Of a stretch of DNA of 55,527 bases, positions 28,085 to 36,996 are shown piece by piece. Origin of the DNA: Candidatus Auribacterota bacterium (GTDB lineage: Bacteria > Auribacterota > Ancaeobacteria > Ancaeobacterales > Ancaeobacteraceae); the NCBI GenBank assembly GCA_022711655.1, contig JAKLEM010000010.1, positions 1 to 55,527 of the forward strand. The letters run 5' to 3'. The notes under the pieces are model-generated. The model saw only the letters and a list, made by a program, of their open reading frames with translations, was not told the DNA's origin and made no database searches. Within the stretch, counting starts at the first letter, position 1. Every line of letters starts with the position of its first letter. Made by a program: the position numbers and the translations under genes.

Positions 28085-29318
28085 GGTATCTCACCTCGCT
28101 GTTGGAGATAGCGCCGTCGCCGGCCGTCCTGAACCAGCCGATCATTTTCCTGTGGCCGACGCGCGGGGCTCTCCCCGTGACGCGCACGCCATTCCCGCCC
28201 GGAAGATCCGTATGGTCAAAACCGCTCAACACGTCGTAGAGCGGCCGATCTCCCTTCCAGATTATATCGAAATTCACATCATCGGAGAAGTTAAGCTCGC
28301 CGTCATTCACCAGGAACAGCTCCTGCGGCCCGCCGGGCTTCCTGGCCGTTTCGACGCGCAGATGCCCCTGCGGCGTTTCTCTCTTCATGACCCGCTCGAA
28401 TGCCGCCATGTCCCAGTTGAAACGGTCCGAGGCGACCGGCAGACGGAACCAGCACACGCCGGCAAAATGTTCCGATGGCACCCGGGAAACGGCATCCAGG
28501 AACTTCACGATGGCGGCCGGGTCGGAAAATACCATTGAGCGCTTGATGCCCTCCCCGTAATACTGCACGCCGCTCTCCGCCCGCAGCCCGACGAACTCAT
28601 CGTCTTTGCCGTACGCGACCTCATACCCGTATGTCGGAAGCGAGACGTAGAACGGCCGCCGGAACGACACCGCCCGCTTGAAGTAGCCGAGCGCCTTGTC
28701 GTCCGGAAAAATGTAATGCCTGCTGTCGCCGTTCTTGGGGGGTTCGAAAGAATGCAGCTGAAGTACGTACTGGTCTGCCGCATTGAAGAGATCCTGGCAA
28801 TCGGGGCTGTCGAGCCATGACGGGAGGGCAGTAACAGAAAGCGGTCTTCCCTTGAGATGAGGCCTGATCGTCCTGATAAAGCGGGCGAAATCCTTTATTT
28901 TCCCCGAAGGGCAATCATAATCAAGCTCTACCCCGGCGATATCGACGCCCGCCGCCTTCGCTTCCTCGATGACGGCGTCGACATTCCTGGCGAGATACGC
29001 CGCGATGGCCGACGTGTCTTCACGCGCAAAGAACCTTGCCAGGCCGGTGCGCATCCGGACGTCGACAGTCACTTTTCCTTTATGTACCAGATACTCCCAC
29101 GTAACCGGTGCCTTTGAAAAACCGATGCGTTCATTCTCCGCCCGCAGGTCCCCCGTCAGGACTTTGAAGCCGTTACCGGTCTGAGCGATCCGTTCGACCG
29201 ATGCCGATAGCTCCGGCCGCCAATCCCGCTGCCAGATGTAGATCTCATTCTCATAGGCATGCGATATCGCGCACACCGATACAAGCAGCATAATGATACA
29301 TAGGCGCGTATATTTCAT
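28071..29318 (-). CDS. DUF3142-like exported protein (TIM-barrel)
   Basis: The product has 415 residues. The signal peptide MKYTRLCIIMLLVSVCAISHA is followed by YIWQRDWRPEL, a repeated pattern of short beta strands and helices, VAGVELDYDCP-type sequence (here IAGVELDYDCPSG, with an acidic cluster at the end of a strand), LPSWL, and a late strand FAGVCWFRLP. This matches what I know of DUF3142, a glycosidase-18-like TIM-barrel family of unknown activity. The E-L-D-Y-D segment resembles the acidic catalytic strand of such barrels. It heads the coupled pair with the ACGP protein, and the FecR-domain gene lies 37 nt upstream, so all may be co-transcribed. Enzymatic activity is not demonstrated. 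Confidence 0.72.
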   Translation of the reverse strand: MKYTRLCIIMLLVSVCAISHAYENEIYIWQRDWRPELSASVERIAQTGNGFKVLTGDLRAENERIGFSKAPVTWEYLVHKGKVTVDVRMRTGLARFFAREDTSAIAAYLARNVDAVIEEAKAAGVDIAGVELDYDCPSGKIKDFARFIRTIRPHLKGRPLSVTALPSWLDSPDCQDLFNAADQYVLQLHSFEPPKNGDSRHYIFPDDKALGYFKRAVSFRRPFYVSLPTYGYEVAYGKDDEFVGLRAESGVQYYGEGIKRSMVFSDPAAIVKFLDAVSRVPSEHFAGVCWFRLPVASDRFNWDMAAFERVMKRETPQGHLRVETARKPGGPQELFLVNDGELNFSDDVNFDIIWKGDRPLYDVLSGFDHTDLPGGNGVRVTGRAPRVGHRKMIGWFRTAGDGAISNSEVRYHEEQ

Positions 29319-29355
29319 CTCGTCACCACACGGTTGTTACAGAAGCAGTGATCAG

Positions 29356-30354
29356 TTACTCTCCGCCGCCACCGCCGTCTCCACCGCCGCCATCACCGCC
29401 GCCGCTGTCCCCGCTGTCTCCGCCGGCATCGACTCCGCCGTCGGCGCCGCTATCCCCTCCGTCATCTGCCCCGCCGATATCGGCACCGGTATCGGCGCTG
29501 TCCGCCGGCTCGTCCGCGATCTCGCCGGCGTCCGTGCCCGGTGTTTCTTGCTCCTCGACGGCAGTCTCCTGTTCTTCGGCCGCCGTATCAGGTTGTTCTA
29601 TTCCCTTGTCCTCGACGGTCGTCGTCGTTTCTTCCGTAACAGTGTATTCCTCCGTGGTCGTCACATAATCGGTCATGTAACCGTACCGCCCGGCCACATA
29701 CGGGAACCGCCGATAATAAAACGGCGTCGGATCATCAAGCACGATCTCGAACCCGACGTTGAGAGGCCTCGTTTCCGTCCCCTTCGTCACCTGCACAGTA
29801 CCCGCCTGCGACTTGACGAGGTTCTTTTTCGGCGTCGCGGTAATAACGTCGCCTTTGCGGAGGCCTATCTTCGCGCCGTCGGGCATACCGACCGTCGCGT
29901 TACCTTTCACACAGGAGACATCGACGTCGCCCGAGCCCTTGTTGTATTTCGACTGGATCGCCTGATCGGGCCCGAGGTCAACGGTGGCGGCGCTCTTCCC
30001 CAGGACCGCCTTCACGTTCCCCTGCGCGGTGTCTATCTGCACCCGTCCGTCGCGGGCGATCGATAACGTCGCGGTGGTATTCTTGTCGAGCGTAAGACGC
30101 GAACCGTCGGGGCACGCGACGGAAACGGTCCCGGCCCCTGTCCTGATCGTGCTCCCGTTCTTCAGCTGGTGATCAGCATTCTTTACCGGCTGCCATGCGC
30201 CTGCCGCGCCAGATCTCACCGACACCTCTCCCTGAACTTCCTTGATCACCGGGGCTGCCGGTCTCTTCGCCGTCCCCGCATCCGCAGAAACGATCACAAT
30301 CGCCGTCGAAACCAGAAAGAACGCCGCACAGACAAAACATTTGATCGTCCTCAT
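29356..30354 (-). CDS. Exported FecR-domain protein with acidic Gly/Asp tail
   Basis: The product has 332 residues with a signal peptide (1-26, ending VSADA). A FecR-type beta domain spans about 35-135 (VIKEVQGEVSVRSG; LKNGSTIRTGAGTVSVACPDG; SRLTLDKNTTATL), followed by a related second region to about 200. Then come a Thr/Glu-rich stretch (TTTEEYTVTEETTTTVED) and a tail of roughly 75 residues made almost only of Gly, Asp, Ala, Ser and Glu, ending GGGGGE. FecR domains are found in sigma-factor regulators and in many stand-alone periplasmic proteins. With no sigma factor nearby I treat it as the latter. The acidic glycine-rich tail could bind calcium; that is inference. It may be the first gene of the exported-protein run. 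Confidence 0.8.
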   Translation of the reverse strand: MRTIKCFVCAAFFLVSTAIVIVSADAGTAKRPAAPVIKEVQGEVSVRSGAAGAWQPVKNADHQLKNGSTIRTGAGTVSVACPDGSRLTLDKNTTATLSIARDGRVQIDTAQGNVKAVLGKSAATVDLGPDQAIQSKYNKGSGDVDVSCVKGNATVGMPDGAKIGLRKGDVITATPKKNLVKSQAGTVQVTKGTETRPLNVGFEIVLDDPTPFYYRRFPYVAGRYGYMTDYVTTTEEYTVTEETTTTVEDKGIEQPDTAAEEQETAVEEQETPGTDAGEIADEPADSADTGADIGGADDGGDSGADGGVDAGGDSGDSGGGDGGGGDGGGGGE

Positions 30355-30402
30355 ATCTCCTCCTTGTGGTACGTTGCGCCGTACGCCAACCGCATACGTA
30401 GG

Positions 30403-32694
30403 CTATCCCCGAACTGGCAGCCTGATCCTGAATGTCGTCCCCGCCCCGACAACGCTCCGCACGTCGATCTTCCCGCCGTGCTTGTCTATGATACCCAGCG
30501 AGATCGAAAGCCCCAACCCCGTCCCTTTCTCGACTTCCTTCGTCGTATAAAACGGATCGAATACCCGGGCCAAGTCCTTCTCGGATATCCCGTGTCCGGT
30601 ATCGGTTATCTCGACGATCGCCTCCTTGTCCCGCTCGTAGGTTTTTATCGTTATCTTCCCGTACTTTTTTATCGCATGAGCGGCATTGATCAATAAGTTC
30701 ATGAACACCTGGGAAATCTGCTTGGCATTGCAAACAACCGGGGAAACCGCGCCATATTCCTTTACCACCTCAGCCTTGTATTTCACTTCATTCCAGACAA
30801 GCTCGAGGGATTTATTTAAACACTCGTGTATGTCTGCGGGCGTCCGTTTCTCTTCGTCAGGCCGCGCAAAACTCTTCAACCCCTCGACGATATTCTTGAT
30901 CCGTTCGGCGCCATCCATGGTCTGGCTGATGAGATGCGGCCAATCGTCCAGGATGTATGGTATGTCCAACTCTTGTATGAGTTTCTGCAATTCTTCTGAT
31001 TTTCCGATCGCATGTGACGCCGCAGAGATGCTCTTTACAAAGGATTCGTATTTTACCAGGTATCCCTTCAGCGAATAGAGATTGCTCATCACGAACGACA
31101 GAGGGTTGTTTATCTCATGGGCGACTCCCGCGGCCAACGTCCCGACGGCGGCCATCTTTGCCGAATGCACCAGCTGGAGCTGCATCTGCTTGAGGTCGCC
31201 ATACGCCTTTTTCAACGACTCTTCCGCTCTCATGCGCTCAGTGATGTCGCGGCTGACGCCCCGATACCCCACGAGCCTGCCATCCGCATCGATGATAGGC
31301 ACACCGGATATCTCGAGGATCACTTCCGTCCCGTCTTTTCTCTCAATATGTTTGACCAAGTGCTTGAACGGCAGTCTTTGGCCGAAAAGCGCCAGGATCT
31401 CATTTTTGATTCTCGCCCGCTCATCAGCCGGGGACATGTCATAGAAATACCTTTTCCCCACCACCTCGTCAGCCGTATAGCCTAAGATATGTTCAAGGAC
31501 ATGGCTTGCGTAGGTAAAACGCCCCTCAGCGTCGACCTCCCACACCCAGTCGCCGGTATTCATCGCCACGTCCCGGAACCGCCGCTGCTCTTTCTGCAAG
31601 GTGTCGAGCGAAACGGTCGTCTTCCTGAGGTCGTTGACCATCGCGCTGAACGCCCGGTTCAGCTCGCCGATCTCATCTTCCGAGGGGATGCCCGCCTCGG
31701 CCACGAGATCGCCGCGCGCGACTTTTTCGGTTGCGCGGACAAGGGACTTGATCGGCCGGACAATCTTGGCGCTCAAAACATATGACATGATCACGATCGC
31801 AATAATGCCCGCTGCCGCTATCAGGAGGATCTGTCCGAACATCCTATAGACGACGGCGTATGCCTCACGCCTGTCCTGTATCACGCCGATCCGCCAGTCG
31901 TCCTCGGCGTACCGCTTGCTCCCCCGCAAGGTCTTGTAAAAACATATCTTTTCGTTCTTATGTTCGCCCATGAACTCGACCGTCCCGGACTCTCCCGCAG
32001 ACAATCGTTCCCGGAGAGACTCGGGAGCTATCTTATACAACATCCGGTCTTTGTCCGGAAACGCAAGGATCTTCCCGCTCGTATCAGTGATAAAGACAAA
32101 CCCCGATTCGCCGATCCTCACTCTGTCGCAGATCGTCCATATCCTTCCCATATCCACGCGCCCCGCAAGGACCGCTTTGACCGAACCGTCATCGTCATAC
32201 ACCGGGACGGTCACAATCACCACAAACCTCGCCGGGTTCGCGATGACATGCACCGGCGAGACCGCCGGTTTCCCGGCGAGGGCCGATCGAAACCACTTCT
32301 TATACCGCCAATCCCCCCTGAAATCATATTTCAGGGAGCTCAAAACGACGCCGTGAGTATCAAGCAGGGTGATATCGTCGAACAGGTCGAACAGGTCGTA
32401 TATCTTCCGCATCTCCCGCGCTTTTTGCTCGAGCGAGATGTCATCCGAGCGGATGATACGGCTGTCCGCAAGAAGCTGTACGTGTTTAAACGAATTGACG
32501 AGCTCGGCCTCCACGATGTCGCCAAGCTCGCCGATCAAATTCGTCATATTCTGCGTGATGACATTGCGCGTATTGTCGTATTCCTGAAACGAGAAAAGGA
32601 AATAACTGGCCAGAAGCGGCGCGAGCGCAACAATAAGAAATGAGGCGCCGATGCGCACATACAGGCTTCCCCGGAGCGACAGGGGCTTATTCAT
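30403..32694 (-). CDS. Membrane histidine kinase (Cache-HAMP-PAS-HisKA-HATPase)
   Basis: The product has 763 residues. The ATG at 32694 lies inside the end of the upstream binding-protein gene (stop 32687), an 8-nt overlap with AGAGGAG ahead of it. The open frame continues further upstream but that part is the neighbour's coding sequence. Membrane segment 1 is at about 12-34, an extracytoplasmic double-Cache sensor at about 40-290, and membrane segment 2 (MFGQILLIAAAGIIAIVIM) leads into HAMP (RPIKSLVRATEKVARGDL). A PAS domain (WVWEVDAEGRFTYAS to YRGVSRDITERM) precedes the HisKA box with phospho-acceptor His526 in AHEINNPL. The ATPase boxes are NLLINAAHAI, DTGHGIS, FDPFYTTK and GTGLGLS. No response regulator is encoded here. 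Coupling to the PotD-like protein suggests that it senses that protein's ligand. Confidence 0.93.
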   Translation of the reverse strand: MNKPLSLRGSLYVRIGASFLIVALAPLLASYFLFSFQEYDNTRNVITQNMTNLIGELGDIVEAELVNSFKHVQLLADSRIIRSDDISLEQKAREMRKIYDLFDLFDDITLLDTHGVVLSSLKYDFRGDWRYKKWFRSALAGKPAVSPVHVIANPARFVVIVTVPVYDDDGSVKAVLAGRVDMGRIWTICDRVRIGESGFVFITDTSGKILAFPDKDRMLYKIAPESLRERLSAGESGTVEFMGEHKNEKICFYKTLRGSKRYAEDDWRIGVIQDRREAYAVVYRMFGQILLIAAAGIIAIVIMSYVLSAKIVRPIKSLVRATEKVARGDLVAEAGIPSEDEIGELNRAFSAMVNDLRKTTVSLDTLQKEQRRFRDVAMNTGDWVWEVDAEGRFTYASHVLEHILGYTADEVVGKRYFYDMSPADERARIKNEILALFGQRLPFKHLVKHIERKDGTEVILEISGVPIIDADGRLVGYRGVSRDITERMRAEESLKKAYGDLKQMQLQLVHSAKMAAVGTLAAGVAHEINNPLSFVMSNLYSLKGYLVKYESFVKSISAASHAIGKSEELQKLIQELDIPYILDDWPHLISQTMDGAERIKNIVEGLKSFARPDEEKRTPADIHECLNKSLELVWNEVKYKAEVVKEYGAVSPVVCNAKQISQVFMNLLINAAHAIKKYGKITIKTYERDKEAIVEITDTGHGISEKDLARVFDPFYTTKEVEKGTGLGLSISLGIIDKHGGKIDVRSVVGAGTTFRIRLPVRG

Positions 32695-34723
32695 CAGTCT
32701 TTCGCTCCTCTTCGCTGCGCTTGAGCATATTGAATATCTCATGATAGCGATTATCGGCCGGCCCCAGGTCGGTAAAAATCTCCCCCCGCTGCAACGCTTC
32801 AGGCGATGGGTATATCGCCTGATCGTTCAAGAACTGCTTATCGATAAAGGCCTCCGCCTCGACGGCCGGGGGATACGAGAACATCATGGCGGCCCGCGCG
32901 GCGTTCCGGGGCTCGAGGAAGAAATTGATCAGCTGATGCGCCGCATCCTTATTCTTGCTGTCGGCGGAGATGACAAAATTGTCGACGTTTATGGAGAATC
33001 CTTCTTTGGGCAACACATAGACGAGATCCTTTCTGCCTCTCGTCCGCGACAGCACATCACCGTTGTATGCCTGAGCGATCCAGAGCTCGCCGCGCTTCAC
33101 CTTCTCTATATTCTGAAGCGTATCCCCGAACCGGACGCCGTTTTCCTTCAATAACCGCGCATTCTCCTGGGCGATCTTCAAGTCGCCGGCATCGGCCGTA
33201 TTCAGGGAGAGGCGCGACCGTTTCAGCACCGCCGTCATCGCCTCACGGTATTCACCCAGCAGCGCGATCTTGCCTTTGTATCTCTTGTCCCAAAGCATAT
33301 TCCAGCTATCGCTGTCCGGGGGCACGAAATTGGTGTTGATCACCAGCCCCGTCGTCGCCCAGAGCGCGCCCGTCACCGAATACTTGTTCTTCGGGTCAAA
33401 CGGGAGTTTCCGGAAGGCATTCTTGATGTATGCGACGTTCGGGATCTTGGCCATATCCAATTCCGCGAGGAGCCGGTACTGGATCAACAGCGGGACGGTC
33501 ACATCGGTGGCGACGATCACATCGTATTTCCCGGGATCGGACTGGACCTCGGAGAGCATCATGTCCCTCGTCTTGTATTCGTTCAAAACGACCGCTATCC
33601 CAAATTTCCGCTCGAATTCCTCAAGGAGGGATCTATCGGTATAATTGTTCCAGTTATACAACACGATCTCCTTCCTCTTTTGCTTCATCATGCTAAAAAT
33701 CCTCACATACTCGTTTTCCGCCTTTCCGATATCCTTATAGAACTCGCCACGCCCCAACACGTCAGCCGGCGGGTAAATGACCGGATTATCCAGGAATTCC
33801 TTCTCGAGAAAGGCGCCGGCCTCCACGACCGGCGGGTACGAGAACGTGGCGGCGGCCCGCGCGGCGTTCCGGGGCTCCAGGAGAAAATTGATCAGCTGAT
33901 GCGCCGCTTCTTTATTCTTGCTATCAACGCTGATCACGAGCGTATCGACGTATATATTAAACCCCTCTTTGGGGAGGATATACTTGATGTTCCGCCGGCC
34001 GGCCGCCTTGTAAAACACATCGCCGCTATACGCTTGGGCGATCCACAGGTCCCCACGCATGACCTTTTCCAGGTTGCCGAGCGTCTCCCCGAACTGCACT
34101 TCGTTATCCCGCAGCTTCCGCGCGTTCTCTTCGGCGATCTGAAGCCCTTTCGGGTCGACCGTATTGAGAGAGAGCCCCGAACGTTTCAATACGGGGATCA
34201 TCGCATCCATGTACTCGTCCATGAGCGCGATCTTGCCACGGTATCGCGGGTCCCACAGGACGGCCCAACTATCGGTGCTCGCGGGCACATAATCGGTGTT
34301 GATCACAAGCCCCGACGTCCCCCAAAGAGGCCCCGCTATCGAATAGAGATTTTCGGGATCAACCGGCCGCGTCCTGAATTTCTCCTTGATGTATTTGCTA
34401 TTCGGGATCTTCGACAAGTCCAGTTCCGCAAGAAGCCGTAACTGTTTCAAAACAAGGACGGTGTCCGTCGCGACCATCACGTCATACTTCCCGGGGTCCG
34501 ACTGGACCTCGGAGATCATCATGTCGCCGGTCTCGAACTCTTTCAATATAACCTTGATACCGTATTGTTTCTCGAAATCATCAAGGACCGATCTGTCCGT
34601 ATATTCCTTCCAGTTATACAGGACGATCTCCTTGTCTGTATGATCATCTTTCTGAGGGGCGCCATGCGCCAGCGCAGGCAGGCAAAATAGCAGTGCGGCA
34701 AGGATACAACCGGTTTTATTCAT
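32687..34723 (-). CDS. Tandem double PotD-like (polyamine) periplasmic binding protein
   Basis: The product has 678 residues. I use ATG 34723, directly before the signal peptide MNKTGCILAALLFCLPALAHG; an ATG 15 nt earlier is an alternative and neither has a strong ribosome site. Two complete class-D binding domains follow head to tail (about 30-345 and 350-670), each with EIVLYNW..YTDRS, SEVQSDPGKYDV, the WG/WATTGLVINT strand, LWIAQAY.GDV, LPKEGF.I.VD and AAHQLINF.LEPRNAARAA. Against E. coli PotD the Trp of YNW and the Asp of the FWMDS motif are kept in both copies, but the second aromatic position (FW) is Tyr or Asn-Val here. No ABC permease or ATPase is nearby; instead the gene overlaps a Cache kinase. 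A sensory rather than transport role is inferred. A TATAAT box lies at 34803-34808 on the minus strand. Confidence 0.88.
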   Translation of the reverse strand: MNKTGCILAALLFCLPALAHGAPQKDDHTDKEIVLYNWKEYTDRSVLDDFEKQYGIKVILKEFETGDMMISEVQSDPGKYDVMVATDTVLVLKQLRLLAELDLSKIPNSKYIKEKFRTRPVDPENLYSIAGPLWGTSGLVINTDYVPASTDSWAVLWDPRYRGKIALMDEYMDAMIPVLKRSGLSLNTVDPKGLQIAEENARKLRDNEVQFGETLGNLEKVMRGDLWIAQAYSGDVFYKAAGRRNIKYILPKEGFNIYVDTLVISVDSKNKEAAHQLINFLLEPRNAARAAATFSYPPVVEAGAFLEKEFLDNPVIYPPADVLGRGEFYKDIGKAENEYVRIFSMMKQKRKEIVLYNWNNYTDRSLLEEFERKFGIAVVLNEYKTRDMMLSEVQSDPGKYDVIVATDVTVPLLIQYRLLAELDMAKIPNVAYIKNAFRKLPFDPKNKYSVTGALWATTGLVINTNFVPPDSDSWNMLWDKRYKGKIALLGEYREAMTAVLKRSRLSLNTADAGDLKIAQENARLLKENGVRFGDTLQNIEKVKRGELWIAQAYNGDVLSRTRGRKDLVYVLPKEGFSINVDNFVISADSKNKDAAHQLINFFLEPRNAARAAMMFSYPPAVEAEAFIDKQFLNDQAIYPSPEALQRGEIFTDLGPADNRYHEIFNMLKRSEEERKTDE

Positions 34724-34928
34724 AGCGCACTCACGCATCTGAGCATATTTCCCGGAGCGTTCCACCCCGGTCAGTTGACCGTGCACATCATGTATGTTTG
34801 ATATTATACATCTATTGTACCCAATACGGTTTAAAAATGTGCAGCCATTCCGTCAGGGGCAACAGATTGGAAATACCGGCGGCAAACACGCGCCGATCCG
34901 ATCGGGCCGCGCCCTGACGGGCGCACAC

Positions 34929-34965
34929 AAAAAAAGAGGGGAGACATTGATCATGCCTCCCCTCT
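34929..34965 (-). terminator. Intrinsic terminator after the DUF1571 gene
   Basis: Minus strand AGAGGGGAG, loop, CTCCCCTCT (34935-34965) followed by a run of seven T. It lies 30 nt beyond the stop of the DUF1571 gene and separates it from the binding-protein/kinase operon. Confidence 0.85.
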
Positions 34966-34994
34966 GCAACAGGTTGCCGGACAGTCGATATGGC

Positions 34995-35792
34995 TTACAG
35001 ATACCTGAACCCATACTCCTTGTTATTGACGGTGAATTCGGTGTCTTTCAGGGACGGGTTGAGCGTGATGTCCTGGTAGACGCAGAATTCTTTTAGTTTT
35101 CCGTCTTTGCCGTAGGCATACACCTCAAGCGGCAGTTTCGTCGCCGTGTCGACATACATGACGACACGTTTATACTCGTAGCAGTCCTTGTCCTGCGGCA
35201 GGAAACGCTCGATCTCGTACGCCTTCCTGCCGTTGCGGACGACGACGCCGTTGCAGACCAGGTTAAGGTCGTTCTTCCTCTTAGCCTGCAACGTGATATC
35301 GAGGATGCTTTCGACAAGCTTCCCGATCCCGACGTCCTTCACCGTGTGCCGCGACCCGTCGCTGCGGTGCGTGCTCGGGAGCTTGACCATCCGGAGGATG
35401 TTCCCCAGGAACCCGTCGGGCTTCGCAAAAAGATTGTCATTGTTTTCTCCCTGCACGTAGAGGACTTCCCGTCCGGCATGCTTGTCGCCGATCCATTTCA
35501 TGTAGACCTTGAACGGTTTCTTGAACTTCACGAATATCTTCTGCGACGCGTTGCTTTTCCCCGCCTGCGGCTCGCCTTTCACCATGACGGCGGTGTAGCC
35601 GTCGATGTCTTTGTAGCTCTCCCGCATCGACAGCAATATCTTGAGGGCATCCTGCTGTTTCGCGTTCCACGGCATGCCGACCGTGCGCGCGTTCATCGCG
35701 CAGACCGTATCGGCGATGAAGATCATCACGATCAGCCGCACGGTCACGAAACACGTTACACGCCATCCCTTACCGTTCTTGCCATCACTCAT
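34995..35792 (-). CDS. DUF1571-family exported protein
   Basis: The product has 265 residues; GGGGGA lies 5 nt before the ATG. A signal or anchor helix (about 11-32, VTCFVTVRLIVMIFIADTVCA) is followed by a helix and then a LolA-like beta sheet: YTAVMVKGEPQAGK, IFVKFKKPFKVYMKWIGD, AGREVLYVQGENND, EIERFLPQDKDCYEYKRVVM, KLPLEVYAYGKDG and LKEFCVYQDITLN. The strand pattern (FKKPF.VYMKW, GREVLYV.G.N) is what I know from DUF1571, a periplasmic family related in fold to lipoprotein carriers. It stands alone with its own terminator. Lipid or lipoprotein binding is a guess from the fold. Confidence 0.8.
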   Translation of the reverse strand: MSDGKNGKGWRVTCFVTVRLIVMIFIADTVCAMNARTVGMPWNAKQQDALKILLSMRESYKDIDGYTAVMVKGEPQAGKSNASQKIFVKFKKPFKVYMKWIGDKHAGREVLYVQGENNDNLFAKPDGFLGNILRMVKLPSTHRSDGSRHTVKDVGIGKLVESILDITLQAKRKNDLNLVCNGVVVRNGRKAYEIERFLPQDKDCYEYKRVVMYVDTATKLPLEVYAYGKDGKLKEFCVYQDITLNPSLKDTEFTVNNKEYGFRYL

Positions 35793-35885
35793 ATCTGTCC
35801 CCCTTTTTTTGTTATAGGAAATGGTTAGTCCTTAAGATAAACGCAATTAGCGTGCCGAGTATGGGTAAAAGACGATTTCTTACAG

Positions 35886-36235
35886 TCACTCTAAGACTGG
35901 CAATACAAGCTGGTTAGAAAACAGGCCTGCGGCTGCGTCTTTCGGCCTTAAAAACTTGGCGCTGCGTTCCGAGACAGTCACGATCATGAAATGCTCCGGA
36001 TCGGTCCGGACCACGCGGGGGGAGGCCTGTTTAAATTTGCGGTCAAGCCAGGCAGTGAAGACTATACATCCAACAAATCATCTGCGGGACGTAGAAGAGA
36101 AGAATGAATAGGACGATCAGACCGATACCGAAGATGCTCTTGGGGTGTTCAGAAACCTATCGAAAATACCGCAACAAATATGCAGAGAACGATCAACCCG
36201 TCCCGCGTAACGAACTTCTTAACGTTCTTCTCCAT
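35886..36235 (-). pseudogene. Broken small membrane protein gene (two +1 frameshifts)
   Basis: ATG at 36235 has GGGAG 5 nt upstream and opens MEKNVKKFVTRDGLIVLCIF, but hits TGA at 36149-36151. In the +1 frame the sequence continues naturally: VSEHPKSIFGIGLIVLFILL, then FYVPQMICWM, and stops at 36043. A second +1 shift near 36055-36065 continues IVFTAWLDRKFKQ, then ASPRVVRTDPEHFMIVTVSE to SNQLVLPVLE and a stop at 35886. Joined, the three parts give a protein of about 115 residues with two membrane helices and a soluble tail. Each part has a coding-like composition, so I read it as a decayed gene rather than noise. No family recognised. 36236-36397 and 35793-35885 hold nothing I can support. 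Confidence 0.5.
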
Positions 36236-36397
36236 GCCGACTCCCTCTTAACAGACCAGACCATAGATAGCACATGCGGCACGCTTTGCATGACTAAGAT
36301 GCGCCCATGGCCCCTGTGACCCATATCCTCTCAAGAACTCCGGCCTCCGCCGAACCCCGCTGCGGATGGCAGGCTCGACTATCGGCATCGCGCCCCC

Positions 36398-36976
36398 TCA
36401 CTCCACCTTGACCCCGAACGGTGCCAGGAGCGACAGGACGCCGGGGTACGAGAACCTCGCGCCTTTCAGCCTGTTCTCCGCGGGATCGATATAGTAGCGG
36501 GCCGCCTGCGTAAAGTCGGCTTTCTCCAATATGGTCCGATGGAACCTGGTCTGCCGCAGGTCTGAGCCGGTGAAATCCGCACCGGTGAGGTCGGCGCCGG
36601 TAAAGTCCACCTCCTGCAGGACGCACCCGGCGAACCTCGTGCCCCGCATCTTCAGCCCTTCGAAGCTGCACAGCTCCAGCTTGCACTTGTTGAACGTCCA
36701 CTCCAGCAGGAGGTGGTTCACCTTGGCAAACGCCACGCCGACCAGCTTGCATCCCTCGAAGGCAACGCAGCGGAACGAACAGCCGCTGATGACGGCGTTG
36801 GACAGGTCGCAATCGCGGAACGTGCAGTCGGAGAAAACCGCCACCGCGATCCTCTTTTCGCGCAGATCGCATTCCTTGAACGTACAGCCGGAGAATTCCC
36901 TGCGCAGGGCCTCCCCGCCGAAAGGGTCCGTCCCCTTGAACGTCCGGTTCTCGTATGTCTGTTCGGATGATGGCAT
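36398..36976 (-). CDS. Pentapeptide-repeat protein
   Basis: The product has 192 residues. I choose ATG 36976 (GGGGAG 10 nt upstream); an in-frame ATG at 36994 has no ribosome site. The whole chain is built of five-residue units of the pattern A/C-(D/N/T)-(L/F)-x-x (FSGCTFKECDLREKRI, FRDCDLSNAVISGCSF, FTGADLTGADFTGSDLRQ), which fold as a right-handed square beta helix. Many units carry Cys instead of Ala. No signal peptide, so cytoplasmic. Its start is 20 nt after the stop of the flavodoxin gene, suggesting co-transcription. Family members range from gyrase protectors to proteins of unknown role; nothing here decides. Confidence 0.88.
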   Translation of the reverse strand: MPSSEQTYENRTFKGTDPFGGEALRREFSGCTFKECDLREKRIAVAVFSDCTFRDCDLSNAVISGCSFRCVAFEGCKLVGVAFAKVNHLLLEWTFNKCKLELCSFEGLKMRGTRFAGCVLQEVDFTGADLTGADFTGSDLRQTRFHRTILEKADFTQAARYYIDPAENRLKGARFSYPGVLSLLAPFGVKVE

Positions 36977-36996
36977 GACACCGCCGCTCCCCATAT

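Noticed and set aside
34995..35792. LolA lipoprotein carrier
   Set aside because: The strand pattern fits DUF1571 better; the characteristic LolA sequence is not seen, and no LolB or LolCDE is nearby.
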